A DNA stretch of 64,000 bases from assembly GCA_965228005.1 (NCBI GenBank), contig CBDDGV010000004.1, positions 868,001-932,000 on the forward strand, written 5' to 3'. Below are positions 27,701 to 35,853 of this stretch, in pieces (the first letter of the stretch is position 1; the number at the start of each line of letters is the position of its first letter). The position numbers were made by a program, and so were the translations under genes. Below the pieces are notes generated by a model. That model saw nothing but the letters and a program-made list of their open reading frames with translations, did no database searches and was not told the DNA's origin. The DNA is from JBCCXZ01 sp965228005. GTDB lineage: Bacteria; Planctomycetota; Planctomycetia; Pirellulales; Lacipirellulaceae.

Positions 27701-28903
27701 ATGGCGGCTGTGCCGTTCTTAGCTCATCGTAATCTTCTGGTTCTCCTCTTGGTTTGCTTCGCGGTGTTGGGTTGCCGCCCGGCCGTCCCGCCGAGTTTTT
27801 CGGCCGGGGAGGCGGTGGTGAATCTGACCGCCGACATCGAAGACCCGGAGGAACTGCAGCTCTACACCGACCTGCAGGCCGAGATCGGGCAGGAGCTGAG
27901 GAAGTGGTGCGGGACGCCCGAGAAGATCAAGCTGCTCGGCGAAGAACACGACCTCGAGGCGGAGGCCCGGCTGAAGCAGGGCTACATCCTCTACGACCGC
28001 TACTGCACCCAGTGCCACGGCGTGAACGGCGACGGCAACGGCCCGGCCGCCGGTTCGCTGAACCCGAAGCCCCGCAACTACACCAAGGGCGTCTACAAGT
28101 TCACGTCGACCCCCTACGGCAGCAAGCCGCGACACTCGGATTTAGTGTTGACCATCAAGCGGGGCGTGACGGGCACCTCGATGCCGTCGTTCGACCGCTT
28201 CTCGAAGGAGCAGCTCGAGGCGGTGACCGATTACGTGCTCGCGCTCACGCACCGCGGCGAGTTGGAGCAGGAGCTCGCCAACATCGCTTACGACGAAGGG
28301 GAGCTGCTGCCCGAAGAAGACATGCAGGACGTGATCGACAGCATCCTCGAGCCGTGGCGTGAGGCGGCCGACCAGTTGGTGATGCCGGCGACGCCGATGC
28401 CGCCGATGACCGAGGCCACCGTCCGCGCCGGGCACGAGACGTTCCTCAACAAGGCCTGCAACCGGTGCCACGGCAAGTACGGCCGCGGCGGTTCGATGGG
28501 CGGCGTTGAGGTCGGCCTCGACGCCTGGGGCCACAAGGCGGCGGCGGCGGACCTTTCTTCCGGGATGTTCCACGGCGGCGACCGCCCGATCGACATCTAC
28601 CGGCGCATCTACTCCGGCATCAACGGGACGCCCATGCCGGCGTTCGAGACCGTGTTCCGCGACGACCCGGACGCGATCTGGCACATGGTGCACTTCATCA
28701 AGGCGACCGGGGACCGACGCCGGCAGGGCCTGCCACCGCTGAGCGAGGCGGACCTGCCGACGCAAGCGGCCCCCGCCGAGGGCGAGGCCGCCGAGCCCGC
28801 AGCCGATGCGGCAGAGGCCGAGCCCGCTGCGGAAGAGACGGAAGAGGCAGTTGAGACCGAAGAAGCAGAAGAACCAGCGACCAGCGACCCGGCAGCCGCC
28901 TAG
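27701..28903 (+). CDS. Diheme cytochrome c lipoprotein of the cbb3-type oxidase cluster
   Basis: 400 residues from ATG 27701, with GAGGA as ribosome site. The signal peptide ends in lipobox VLGC (residues 22-25). Two class I cytochrome c domains are present: CTQCH at 102-106 and CNRCH at 253-257. Methionines in GTSMPSF and GTPMPAF are suitable sixth ligands. The last 50 residues are an Ala/Glu-rich acidic tail, probably disordered. It opens the oxidase cluster and could serve as the electron-donating diheme subunit that CcoP provides in standard cbb3 oxidases, since no CcoP-like gene is present here; that substitution is inference. The lipid anchor replaces the membrane helix of CcoP. Confidence 0.85.
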   Translation: MAAVPFLAHRNLLVLLLVCFAVLGCRPAVPPSFSAGEAVVNLTADIEDPEELQLYTDLQAEIGQELRKWCGTPEKIKLLGEEHDLEAEARLKQGYILYDRYCTQCHGVNGDGNGPAAGSLNPKPRNYTKGVYKFTSTPYGSKPRHSDLVLTIKRGVTGTSMPSFDRFSKEQLEAVTDYVLALTHRGELEQELANIAYDEGELLPEEDMQDVIDSILEPWREAADQLVMPATPMPPMTEATVRAGHETFLNKACNRCHGKYGRGGSMGGVEVGLDAWGHKAAAADLSSGMFHGGDRPIDIYRRIYSGINGTPMPAFETVFRDDPDAIWHMVHFIKATGDRRRQGLPPLSEADLPTQAAPAEGEAAEPAADAAEAEPAAEETEEAVETEEAEEPATSDPAAA

Positions 28904-28926
28904 GGTACCAACGGCTTAGGGGTGTT

Positions 28927-29553
28927 ATGGAAACCGACGCCAAACAAACCGAACTCGACGAGCTGCGTCAGCGCGTCGCTGCGCTTGAGTCCCAGATCGC
29001 GGCGGAGACGGAGCACACGCCGTTCAAGCCCAAGGACTACTACCTGGCCTACTACGCCAACTCCGGGTTCATGCTCGGCAGCATCGGCGCGATGGCCAGC
29101 CTGCTGTTCAACGTGGTCGGCTCGGTGCTGACGGGCCGGGCGCCGCTGGAGATCATCCGCACCTACCTGACTTTCCCGCTGGGCGACCGGGCGTTCGAGC
29201 TGCCGCCCGAGCAGAACGGGCTGATGCTCGCCATCGGCTGCTGCCTCTACATCGGCACCGGCATGGTGCTGGGCGTGCCCGTCTACCTGGCGCTCACCAA
29301 GTGGGCCCCGCGCAAGGCGCTGCCGGCGCGGCTCGTCGTGGCGACCGTCGTGTCGCTCTTGATTTGGGTCATCAACTTCTACGGGCTGCTCTCCTGGTTG
29401 CAGCCCGCCGTCATCGACATGTCCTCCGAGAACCTCATCCTGGAGAGGATCCCTCCCTGGGTTGCCGCGGCGACGCACCTGGTTTTCGGCTGGACGATCG
29501 CCTTGGTTTACCCGCTCGGTGAGTACGAGCCGTACCGGCGTGTAACGGATTAG
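28927..29553 (+). CDS. Membrane protein of unknown function in oxidase cluster
   Basis: 208 residues. The N-terminus is a short coiled coil (TELDELRQRVAALESQIA), followed by four predicted membrane helices (for example NSGFMLGSIGAMASLLFNVV and LVVATVVSLLIWVINFYGLL). It lies 23 bases after the diheme cytochrome gene and 2 bases before ccoN, so it is translated with the oxidase and may be an accessory subunit or assembly factor. I recognise no named domain. A His in the last helix region (ATHLVFGW) is the only obvious candidate metal or heme ligand within the membrane. Confidence 0.75.
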   Translation: METDAKQTELDELRQRVAALESQIAAETEHTPFKPKDYYLAYYANSGFMLGSIGAMASLLFNVVGSVLTGRAPLEIIRTYLTFPLGDRAFELPPEQNGLMLAIGCCLYIGTGMVLGVPVYLALTKWAPRKALPARLVVATVVSLLIWVINFYGLLSWLQPAVIDMSSENLILERIPPWVAAATHLVFGWTIALVYPLGEYEPYRRVTD

Positions 29554-29555
29554 CA

Positions 29556-30989
29556 ATGAACGACCAATCGGATAGCACCACACCTTCCGCCGCCGATCTG
29601 CCCGGGAACCCCGAAGACTTAGGGTCCCTGCAGGAGCACCTCGTTGAGGAGCGGCTCGTCTGCTGGTACTTCGTCGCGGCGCTCGGGTACCTCTTCGTCT
29701 CGCTGGCGGGCGGCTTCTTGATGGCGTTCCAGCTGGTTCAGTGGAACCCATTCCAAGACTACGAGTACCTCTCCGCCGGCCGCTGGCGGATGATCCACAC
29801 CAACGCGATCGCCTACGGGTTCCTGGCGAACAGCTTCCTCGGCGCCCTGCACTGGGCCATCCCGAGGCTGACGCTCAAGCCGGTGCTGAACAACGCGTTG
29901 AGCTACTTCATCTTCATCGCCTGGCAGGTGGTGGTGCTATCGACCGCCGTCGGCATCCTGATGGGGCAGGCCCAGGGCGTGGAGTGGGGCGAAACGCCGG
30001 TGTGGATCGACCCGCTCGCCCTCGCCGGCTTGGCGCTGGTCGCCGTCAATTTCATGACCCCCATCATCCAGACCAAGGGGCCGCTGTACGTCACCCTCTG
30101 GTACTTCATGGCCGCGTTCGTGTGGACGTTCCTCACTTACGCCATGGGCAACTTCGTGCCCGAGTACTTCGTCTCCGGCACCAGCGCCGGCGCCATTGCG
30201 GGGCTGTTCATCCACGACTTGGTCGGCTTGTTCGTCACGCCGCTGGCGTGGGGGCTGATGTACTACTTCGTGCCGATCCTGCTGAAGAAGCCGATTTGGA
30301 GCCACGGCCTGTCGCTGGTCGGGTTCTGGGGGCTGGCGTTCTTCTACCCGCTCAACGGCATCCACCACTTCCTGTACACGCCGATCCCCGACTTCCTGGA
30401 GTACGGCGCCATCGTCGCGACGGTGGCCGTGGAGTTCGTGGTGACGACGGTGATCATCAACTTCTTCGGCACCCTGTGGGGGACCGGCCGGGCGGTGATC
30501 ACGAACCTGCCGATCCGCTGGTTCTACACCGGCATGGTGCTGTACTTCATCACGTGCGCGCAGTGTGCGATGCAGGTGACCCGCACGTTCCAGAAGCTGA
30601 TCCACTTCAGCGACTGGGTCGTCGGCCACGCCCACCTCGTGATGTTCGGCGTGTTCAGCATGTGGTTCTTCGGCATGATGACCTACCTGTTCCCGCGGCT
30701 GCTGAAGCAGTCGTGGTACAGCCGGGCGTTGTGCGAGTGGCACTTCTGGCTGTCGGCTGCCGGCATCACGGTGATGTTCATCGACCTCACGCTCGCGGGC
30801 GTCTTCGAGGGCTACTTCTGGGCCTCGCTGCAGCCGTGGGAGGTGTCGACCGACGGCGTCTATTCCTTCTGGGTGACGCGCGTCTTCGCGGGCCTGGCGA
30901 TCTTCGCCGGGCAGCTCGCGTTCGTTTACAACCTGTTCATGACCTGGGTGCTCTCGAAGCAGGGCGCCAACCAACGGGCGGCGGCGTAG
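29556..30989 (+). CDS. ccoN: cbb3-type cytochrome c oxidase catalytic subunit I
   Basis: 477 residues with about 12 membrane helices. It carries the heme-copper oxidase ligands: RMIHTNA (low-spin heme), FIHDLVG and NGIHHFL (CuB), and GHAHLVMFG (heme b3 and low-spin heme). The Tyr in LAFFYPLNG sits where the cross-linked active-site tyrosine of C-family oxidases is found. The standard CcoN motifs are altered (IHDLVGLFVTPLAWG in place of the usual HNAVGFFLT segment), so this is a divergent subtype. It reduces oxygen to water with high affinity in the cytoplasmic membrane. It follows an unknown membrane protein by 2 bases and precedes ccoO by 34. Confidence 0.9.
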   Translation: MNDQSDSTTPSAADLPGNPEDLGSLQEHLVEERLVCWYFVAALGYLFVSLAGGFLMAFQLVQWNPFQDYEYLSAGRWRMIHTNAIAYGFLANSFLGALHWAIPRLTLKPVLNNALSYFIFIAWQVVVLSTAVGILMGQAQGVEWGETPVWIDPLALAGLALVAVNFMTPIIQTKGPLYVTLWYFMAAFVWTFLTYAMGNFVPEYFVSGTSAGAIAGLFIHDLVGLFVTPLAWGLMYYFVPILLKKPIWSHGLSLVGFWGLAFFYPLNGIHHFLYTPIPDFLEYGAIVATVAVEFVVTTVIINFFGTLWGTGRAVITNLPIRWFYTGMVLYFITCAQCAMQVTRTFQKLIHFSDWVVGHAHLVMFGVFSMWFFGMMTYLFPRLLKQSWYSRALCEWHFWLSAAGITVMFIDLTLAGVFEGYFWASLQPWEVSTDGVYSFWVTRVFAGLAIFAGQLAFVYNLFMTWVLSKQGANQRAAA

Positions 30990-31023
30990 ACGCCCCGCGC
31001 AGCATCCCTGTTTGGCAGAATCT

Positions 31024-31686
31024 ATGTTTGAGAGTAAATCCGGCATCCTGTTAATCGGCGGCATCGGGTTCTTCCTCTTCGCGTTCCTCTCGAACGCGCT
31101 GGTGCCGATCCTGCTGTACCAAGACCTCCCGGAGAAGACGGTCGAGGAACTGGCCACGAACCAGAACCTGATCTACCAGTTCGAAGACCTGAAGATGCGG
31201 TTCCCCGAGCAGTTCGAGAAGCACATCGGCGAGCTGAACCAGACGAGCCTGGCCGAGACGCTCGAGCTGGGCCGTGACATTTACGTCGGCGAGGGCTGCT
31301 GGCACTGCCACAGCCAGTTCGTGCGGCCCGTCTCCAACGAGAGCGCCCGCTGGGGCAAGGTCTCCTCGTCCGACGAGTACCAGAACGAGCTGCAGAGGCC
31401 CGTGCTGTGGGGGACCCGCCGCGTGGGGCCCGACCTCAGCCGCGAGGGCGGCCGCCGCGGCAGCGACTGGCACGCCGTGCACTTCCACAACCCGCGGACG
31501 CTCTCGCCCGGCTCGCCGATGCCCAAGTACCCCTGGTTCTTCGACGACAACGACCCCGACAAACCCAACAAACGCGGCCTCGCCATCATCACCTACGTCC
31601 AGTGGCTCGGCTCGTGGCTCGAAGAGTACCCGCTCTACGAAGACTACGTGCCGCTCGACGAACAGATGCGCAACCCGCTGGAATAA
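31024..31686 (+). CDS. ccoO: cbb3-type oxidase monoheme cytochrome c subunit
   Basis: 220 residues from ATG 31024; an in-frame TTG 12 bases earlier is less likely. One N-terminal membrane helix (GILLIGGIGFFLFAFLSNAL) is followed by a periplasmic cytochrome domain with CWHCH near residue 91 and the SPMPKYPWFF motif that supplies the methionine ligand and is highly conserved in CcoO. It passes electrons to CcoN. Segments such as GRDIYVGEGC and GTRRVGPDLSREGG are family hallmarks. The gene lies between ccoN and the small membrane protein genes. Confidence 0.92.
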   Translation: MFESKSGILLIGGIGFFLFAFLSNALVPILLYQDLPEKTVEELATNQNLIYQFEDLKMRFPEQFEKHIGELNQTSLAETLELGRDIYVGEGCWHCHSQFVRPVSNESARWGKVSSSDEYQNELQRPVLWGTRRVGPDLSREGGRRGSDWHAVHFHNPRTLSPGSPMPKYPWFFDDNDPDKPNKRGLAIITYVQWLGSWLEEYPLYEDYVPLDEQMRNPLE

Positions 31687-31722
31687 ACCTCCCAAGAAGA
31701 GCACGCGTTCAGGAGACAACCC

Positions 31723-32040
31723 ATGCTGAAAGACATCGCGGTAGGCGTCATGGCCGTGGTCGTCATCGGCTTCTGCGCCTTCGGCTTCGGCAGCAAGTTC
31801 GTCGAGTTCATTTACCTCGTCACTTCCGACGACCCGGCCGCCCGCGACGGCATCTTCGCCGTGGCGCCGGTCTCCAACTACCTGCTGGCGAGCGCGGGCT
31901 TCCTCTGCCTGCTCGGCTGGGCCACCATGCACGGCATGTTCCACCACATCGAGCGACCGAAGTACACGATGCTGGTCGACGACGAGAGGCTCGACGCCAA
32001 CGACGACAGCACCGCCTTCAGCAACTCCATCATGCAGTAA
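31723..32040 (+). CDS. Small membrane protein of the oxidase cluster
   Basis: 105 residues, with AGGAG seven bases before ATG 31723. Two membrane helices are visible (IAVGVMAVVVIGFCAFGFG and a second around LLASAGFLCLLGW), followed by a soluble tail. Placement between ccoO and another tiny membrane protein suggests an oxidase accessory subunit. The conserved-looking HGMFHHIERPKYTML segment after the second helix holds three His residues that could bind metal. No named family recognised. Confidence 0.75.
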   Translation: MLKDIAVGVMAVVVIGFCAFGFGSKFVEFIYLVTSDDPAARDGIFAVAPVSNYLLASAGFLCLLGWATMHGMFHHIERPKYTMLVDDERLDANDDSTAFSNSIMQ

Positions 32041-32102
32041 ACGCGGGCCGCCGTTCCGCAACACACCGTTCGCAAGAACCAGCCGCACCCGAGAGGCGTC
32101 AC

Positions 32103-32309
32103 GTGAGCGATTACCTAGACACCGCTGCCGAAGACGTGCCGGTCGACCACAGCTCGGCCAAGACCGAGCACCGTTGGCACAGCTACATCGGCAACAGCAT
32201 CCCGTGGTACGTCCGGCTGATCTGGCTGGGGTTCTGGGCGTACGCCATCTACTACACCATCGTGTACTTGTTCCCGGCGCTTCAGATCGAGATCGTCTCG
32301 CCCCCGTGA
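32103..32309 (+). CDS. Tiny single-helix membrane protein, CcoQ/CcoP N-terminus-like
   Basis: 68 residues from GTG 32103, with GAGAGG upstream. The sequence has a soluble start, then SIPWYVRLIWLGFWAYAIYY and a short tail: one membrane helix with an aromatic belt. This resembles the N-terminal membrane segment of CcoP (which has a similar P-x-W-W helix) but has no heme domain after it. Its stop overlaps the start of the copper ATPase gene (GTGA), so the two are translationally coupled. It could anchor a donor cytochrome such as the diheme lipoprotein at 27701; this is inference. Confidence 0.7.
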   Translation: MSDYLDTAAEDVPVDHSSAKTEHRWHSYIGNSIPWYVRLIWLGFWAYAIYYTIVYLFPALQIEIVSPP

Positions 32310-34555
32310 CCCACGCAGCCGCCGCCGAAGGCCGCCGCGACGTCTACTGCTCGCTCTGCGGGCTTCCGATCGCACGCACGTTCTCGTTCACCGGCGACGC
32401 CCAAGACGCGTCCGAGGAGGGCGAGGTCTACTGCTGCTCGGGCTGCCGCACCGTGGCCGACGTCGAGTCGGCAGGCGCCGAGACCGGCTCCTCCGCCCGC
32501 GGCATGATCCGCATCGGGCTCGGCGTGTTTTTCACCATGAACGTCATGGTCTTCTCCATGGCGCTCTGGAGCGAGAACCTCTACGCCGCCGGAGACTTCC
32601 AGACGCCGCTGGCCGAGACGCTCCGCGGGCTCTTCCGCTGGGGGAGCCTGCTGTTCGCAGCGCCGGTGCTGCTGCTGCTTGGGGGGCCAATCGCCGCGGG
32701 CGTCTGGCAGGCGCTCCGCCGTGGCGAGATCACCACCGACCTGCTGATCCTCTTCGGCGTGGTCGCCTCGTACGGCTACTCCGTGGTCTCGGTGCTCCGC
32801 GGCACGGGGGACATCTACTGCGAGGTCGGTTCGATGGTGCTGCTGTTCGTCTCCATCGGCCGCTGGATGGAGGCGAAGGGCAAGGTGCGGGCGAGCCAAT
32901 CGCTCGACGCGCTCGCGTCGCTCCTGCCGACGACCGTCCGCATCCGCACTTCCGACGGCGACTACGAGGAGCGGCCGCGCAGCGAAGCGAAGACGGGCGA
33001 CACGGTCCGCGTGCTGCCCGGCGAGCGTCTGCCGGTCGACGGCGAAGTGCTCTCCGGCGAGGCGCAGGTCGATCAGCAGTTGGTTACCGGCGAGTCGCGC
33101 CTGGTGGAAAAGCAGCCCGGCGACGCCGTGTACAGCGGTACGCTCAACACCGACGGCGACCTCCGCGTGCAGGTGACCGCCGCCGACGGACAGGAAACCG
33201 TCTCGCGGATGCTGGCGATGGTCCGCGAAGCCAGGCTGGCCAAAGGGCGGCACCAGCAGATCGCCGACCGCATCGCGGCCTGGTTCGTGCCGATCGTGGT
33301 CGTTGTGGCGCTGCTCGCCGGCTGGCGTCAAGCGTCGGCGGGCGAGTGGCAGGACGGCATCCTCACCGCGCTTTCCGTGGTTGTTATTGCGTGCCCTTGC
33401 GCCTTGGGCCTCGCGACGCCCTTGGCGATCTGGACGGCGCTCGGCCGCGCCGCCCCCGCGGGGGTGCTATTCCGCAGCGGCGCCGTTATTGAGAAACTCG
33501 CAGCGGTGCGGACCGCGTGCTTCGACAAGACCGGCACGCTGACCACCGGCCTGCCGAGCGTGACAAGCATTCATGTACTGCAAGAAGACCGAGCCGACGA
33601 CGCGGTCGCGGCGGCCACGGCCTTGTCTGCTGGTTCAACGCACCCGGTCTCTCGGGCCATCGCGGAGTCGGTTGCCACGTCCGTTTCCGCGGAGAACGCT
33701 TTCGGCGTTGGGGAATCTGAGGTGCGGACGATTGCCGGAAGAGGGCTGGAGACAGATATCCCCGGCCTCGGACACACCCTGCTCGGCAACCGCAAGCTGA
33801 TGGAAGAGCACGGGCTCGAAGCACCGGCGGCCGCCGATGTGACTTCCCACTCTGCGAATCGGCTGCATTGGCTCGCAATAGACGGACAGGTTGTCGCAGC
33901 GTTCGAGACTAGCGAATCGTTGCGCCCCGAAGCGGCCGCCGCCCTCGACCGCTGCCGGGAGCTGGGACTCGGACTCTACATGCTCAGCGGCGACGAGTCG
34001 GCGAGCGCCCAAGCGGTGGCGGAGCAGGTCGACGTGCAATCGGCCGGTGATCAACTGCCGGAAGACAAGCTCGAGGCCGTCCGACGCCTCGCCGGAGACG
34101 GCGCGGTGGCGATGGTCGGCGACGGCCTGAACGACGCCCCGGCGTTGGCCGCGGCCGATGTTGGCGTGGCGCTAGGTTGCGGCGCCGACCTCTCCCGTGA
34201 CGCGGCTGGGGTGTGCTTGCTCTCGGACAATCTTGCCCGCTTCCCGTGGGCCGTGGAGCTGGCCCGACGCACGGTGCGCACCGTGAAGCAGAACCTCTTC
34301 TGGGCGTTTGCATACAACTGCATCGGGGTCGGGCTGGCCGCCAGCGGGCGGCTCAACCCCGTCTGGGCCGCGGCGGCGATGGTCGTCAGCAGCCTGCTGG
34401 TTGTCGGCAATTCGCTGCGGCTATCGGCTTTCCAAGACTACGATTCCTTGCAGTCAGACCCGCTTACCGCGCCCGGACGCGACGGAGCCGCTAACGACGC
34501 GCCCGCGGAGAAGACCAAGCCGTCGGCCGCCCCGCTCGCTGAGGTGACCGCGTGA
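32306..34555 (+). CDS. ccoI: Copper-transporting P1B-type ATPase for cbb3 oxidase maturation
   Basis: 749 residues starting at GTG 32306, which overlaps the preceding stop. The N-terminus has the CcoI-type Cys motif pair (YCSLCGLP ... YCCSGCR) instead of a full HMA domain. P-type signatures are clear: phosphatase TGES, membrane metal motif CPC at residues 363-365, phosphorylation site DKTGT at 407, and GDGLNDAPAL. In cbb3 gene sets this enzyme moves copper across the membrane for CuB assembly. The longer upstream open frame is an extension through the preceding gene in another phase and is not real. The C-terminal 40 residues are Lys/Ala/Pro-rich. The stop overlaps the next start. Confidence 0.88.
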   Translation: MTHAAAAEGRRDVYCSLCGLPIARTFSFTGDAQDASEEGEVYCCSGCRTVADVESAGAETGSSARGMIRIGLGVFFTMNVMVFSMALWSENLYAAGDFQTPLAETLRGLFRWGSLLFAAPVLLLLGGPIAAGVWQALRRGEITTDLLILFGVVASYGYSVVSVLRGTGDIYCEVGSMVLLFVSIGRWMEAKGKVRASQSLDALASLLPTTVRIRTSDGDYEERPRSEAKTGDTVRVLPGERLPVDGEVLSGEAQVDQQLVTGESRLVEKQPGDAVYSGTLNTDGDLRVQVTAADGQETVSRMLAMVREARLAKGRHQQIADRIAAWFVPIVVVVALLAGWRQASAGEWQDGILTALSVVVIACPCALGLATPLAIWTALGRAAPAGVLFRSGAVIEKLAAVRTACFDKTGTLTTGLPSVTSIHVLQEDRADDAVAAATALSAGSTHPVSRAIAESVATSVSAENAFGVGESEVRTIAGRGLETDIPGLGHTLLGNRKLMEEHGLEAPAAADVTSHSANRLHWLAIDGQVVAAFETSESLRPEAAAALDRCRELGLGLYMLSGDESASAQAVAEQVDVQSAGDQLPEDKLEAVRRLAGDGAVAMVGDGLNDAPALAAADVGVALGCGADLSRDAAGVCLLSDNLARFPWAVELARRTVRTVKQNLFWAFAYNCIGVGLAASGRLNPVWAAAAMVVSSLLVVGNSLRLSAFQDYDSLQSDPLTAPGRDGAANDAPAEKTKPSAAPLAEVTA

Positions 34556-35277
34556 TCGAGATCCCGCTCATCTTCGTCGGAGGGCTGCTCGGCTCCGCCC
34601 ACTGCATCGGCATGTGCGGGCCGCTGGCGGTGGCGCTGAGCGCATCGGCTCCGACCGGATCGGGCCTATTCGGTCGACAGCTCTTCTTCAGCTTCGGCCG
34701 CGTGTTCACGTACGCGTGCTGCGGCGCCGCTGCGGGCTTCGGCGGCGCCTGGGCCGCCGCGCCGACGCAGGCCTACGCCGTCCCCCAAGCATGGTTGGCG
34801 ATCGCCGCCGGCACTGCGTTGATCCTGATGGGATTGGTCACCGCGGGCGTGTTGCCCAAACCGGCGCTCCGCGTGCTCGGCGAGTCGCCCTGCACCGCCG
34901 CCGCTTGGCTTAAGACCTTCCTCGCCGCCCCGGGCTGGTTCGGTCCGTTCCTGGCCGGCATCTTCACCGGCTTTATTCCGTGCGGACTGGTCTACGCCTT
35001 CTTGCTGAAGGCCGGCAGTTCCGGAGGCGTCTGGCAGGGCTGGCTGACCATGGTAGCTTTCGGGCTCGGCACGCTGCCGGTCATGCTGCTGGTTGGTTAC
35101 GGCGGTTCGTTCTTGTCGGTCAGTCGCCGGGCACGCATCTTCCAGGTCGCCGCCTGGTGCATCGTGGCGACCGGTCTCATCTCGGTCGCCCGCGGCGCCT
35201 ATCAGCTGGAACCGATCGCAACCGGTTCCGAACCAGCCTGCCCATTGTGTGCTGAGTCTGAACAGTCCGCCGGCTGA
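34552..35277 (+). CDS. SafE/TauE-like (DsbD_2 family) membrane protein of oxidase cluster
   Basis: 241 residues from GTG 34552, overlapping the ATPase stop by four bases. The sequence begins GGLLGSAHCIGMCGPLAVALS, the diagnostic Cys-containing start of the family found next to ccoI in many cbb3 clusters, and repeats the pattern in FLAGIFTGFIPCGLVYAFLL. About six membrane helices are present. The paired Cys residues in helices 1 and 4 suggest metal or thiol transfer. It is presumably involved in oxidase assembly or copper handling. It ends the oxidase cluster; no ccoG, ccoS or ccoH homologue follows. Confidence 0.8.
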   Translation: MIEIPLIFVGGLLGSAHCIGMCGPLAVALSASAPTGSGLFGRQLFFSFGRVFTYACCGAAAGFGGAWAAAPTQAYAVPQAWLAIAAGTALILMGLVTAGVLPKPALRVLGESPCTAAAWLKTFLAAPGWFGPFLAGIFTGFIPCGLVYAFLLKAGSSGGVWQGWLTMVAFGLGTLPVMLLVGYGGSFLSVSRRARIFQVAAWCIVATGLISVARGAYQLEPIATGSEPACPLCAESEQSAG

Positions 35278-35292
35278 CGGCATCGTTCTGGC

Positions 35293-35697
35293 TTAGAGCG
35301 GCGGCTCCTGCACCGTCAGCACCGCAACGGCGATACCCAGGCCTAGCACGTTGAGGATGGCGATCAGCAGGCCGACCCCGTAGAGCGTCTGGATGCCGGT
35401 GTCGGCCTTGCCCTTCGCGGCCGCCCCGGATCGCTTGCGACGCCAGTTCGCGATCACCCCGCAGACCCAGCTCCAGTGGAGCATCACGTGCAGCAGGATC
35501 CCCGCAGCGAAGAGGCACAGGGTTCCGAACCGCAGGCTGTTCCACCACTCCAGGTCGCGGCCCCAGAGGGTCCAGCCGACTGACTGCGACGCCGGGGGGA
35601 ACACGAAGCGGGTGATGAGCGACACCCAGCTCAGCCCGAGGAAGACAACCAGCAAAAGGGCGTCCAGCCAGAAATTGATCGTCGTGCGAGAGGGCAT
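35293..35697 (-). CDS. Small four-helix membrane protein, DUF4405-like
   Basis: 134 residues with helices at both ends and two in the middle. The 'INFWLDALLLVVFLGLSWVS' start and the HVMLHWSWVCGVI segment, with paired intramembrane His, match the DUF4405 pattern that is thought to bind heme b. It is convergent with the oxidase cluster (16 bases apart), so a link to electron transfer is possible but unproven. The 156 bases between its start and the permease gene's end contain no gene. Confidence 0.7.
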   Translation of the reverse strand: MPSRTTINFWLDALLLVVFLGLSWVSLITRFVFPPASQSVGWTLWGRDLEWWNSLRFGTLCLFAAGILLHVMLHWSWVCGVIANWRRKRSGAAAKGKADTGIQTLYGVGLLIAILNVLGLGIAVAVLTVQEPPL

Positions 35698-35853
35698 CTT
35701 CGTGGGCGGTTGGCGGGCGGTAGGAATCGGCGGCAGCCTGCCGAGTGTTCTAGGCCGCAGCGGCTGTACGGGAAGGGCGGGAAGGCGGGGCTTGCTGGAG
35801 GTAGGGCGTTGTATTGGTACCGCACCCGACGGGCCGGTTAAACACGGCCCATT

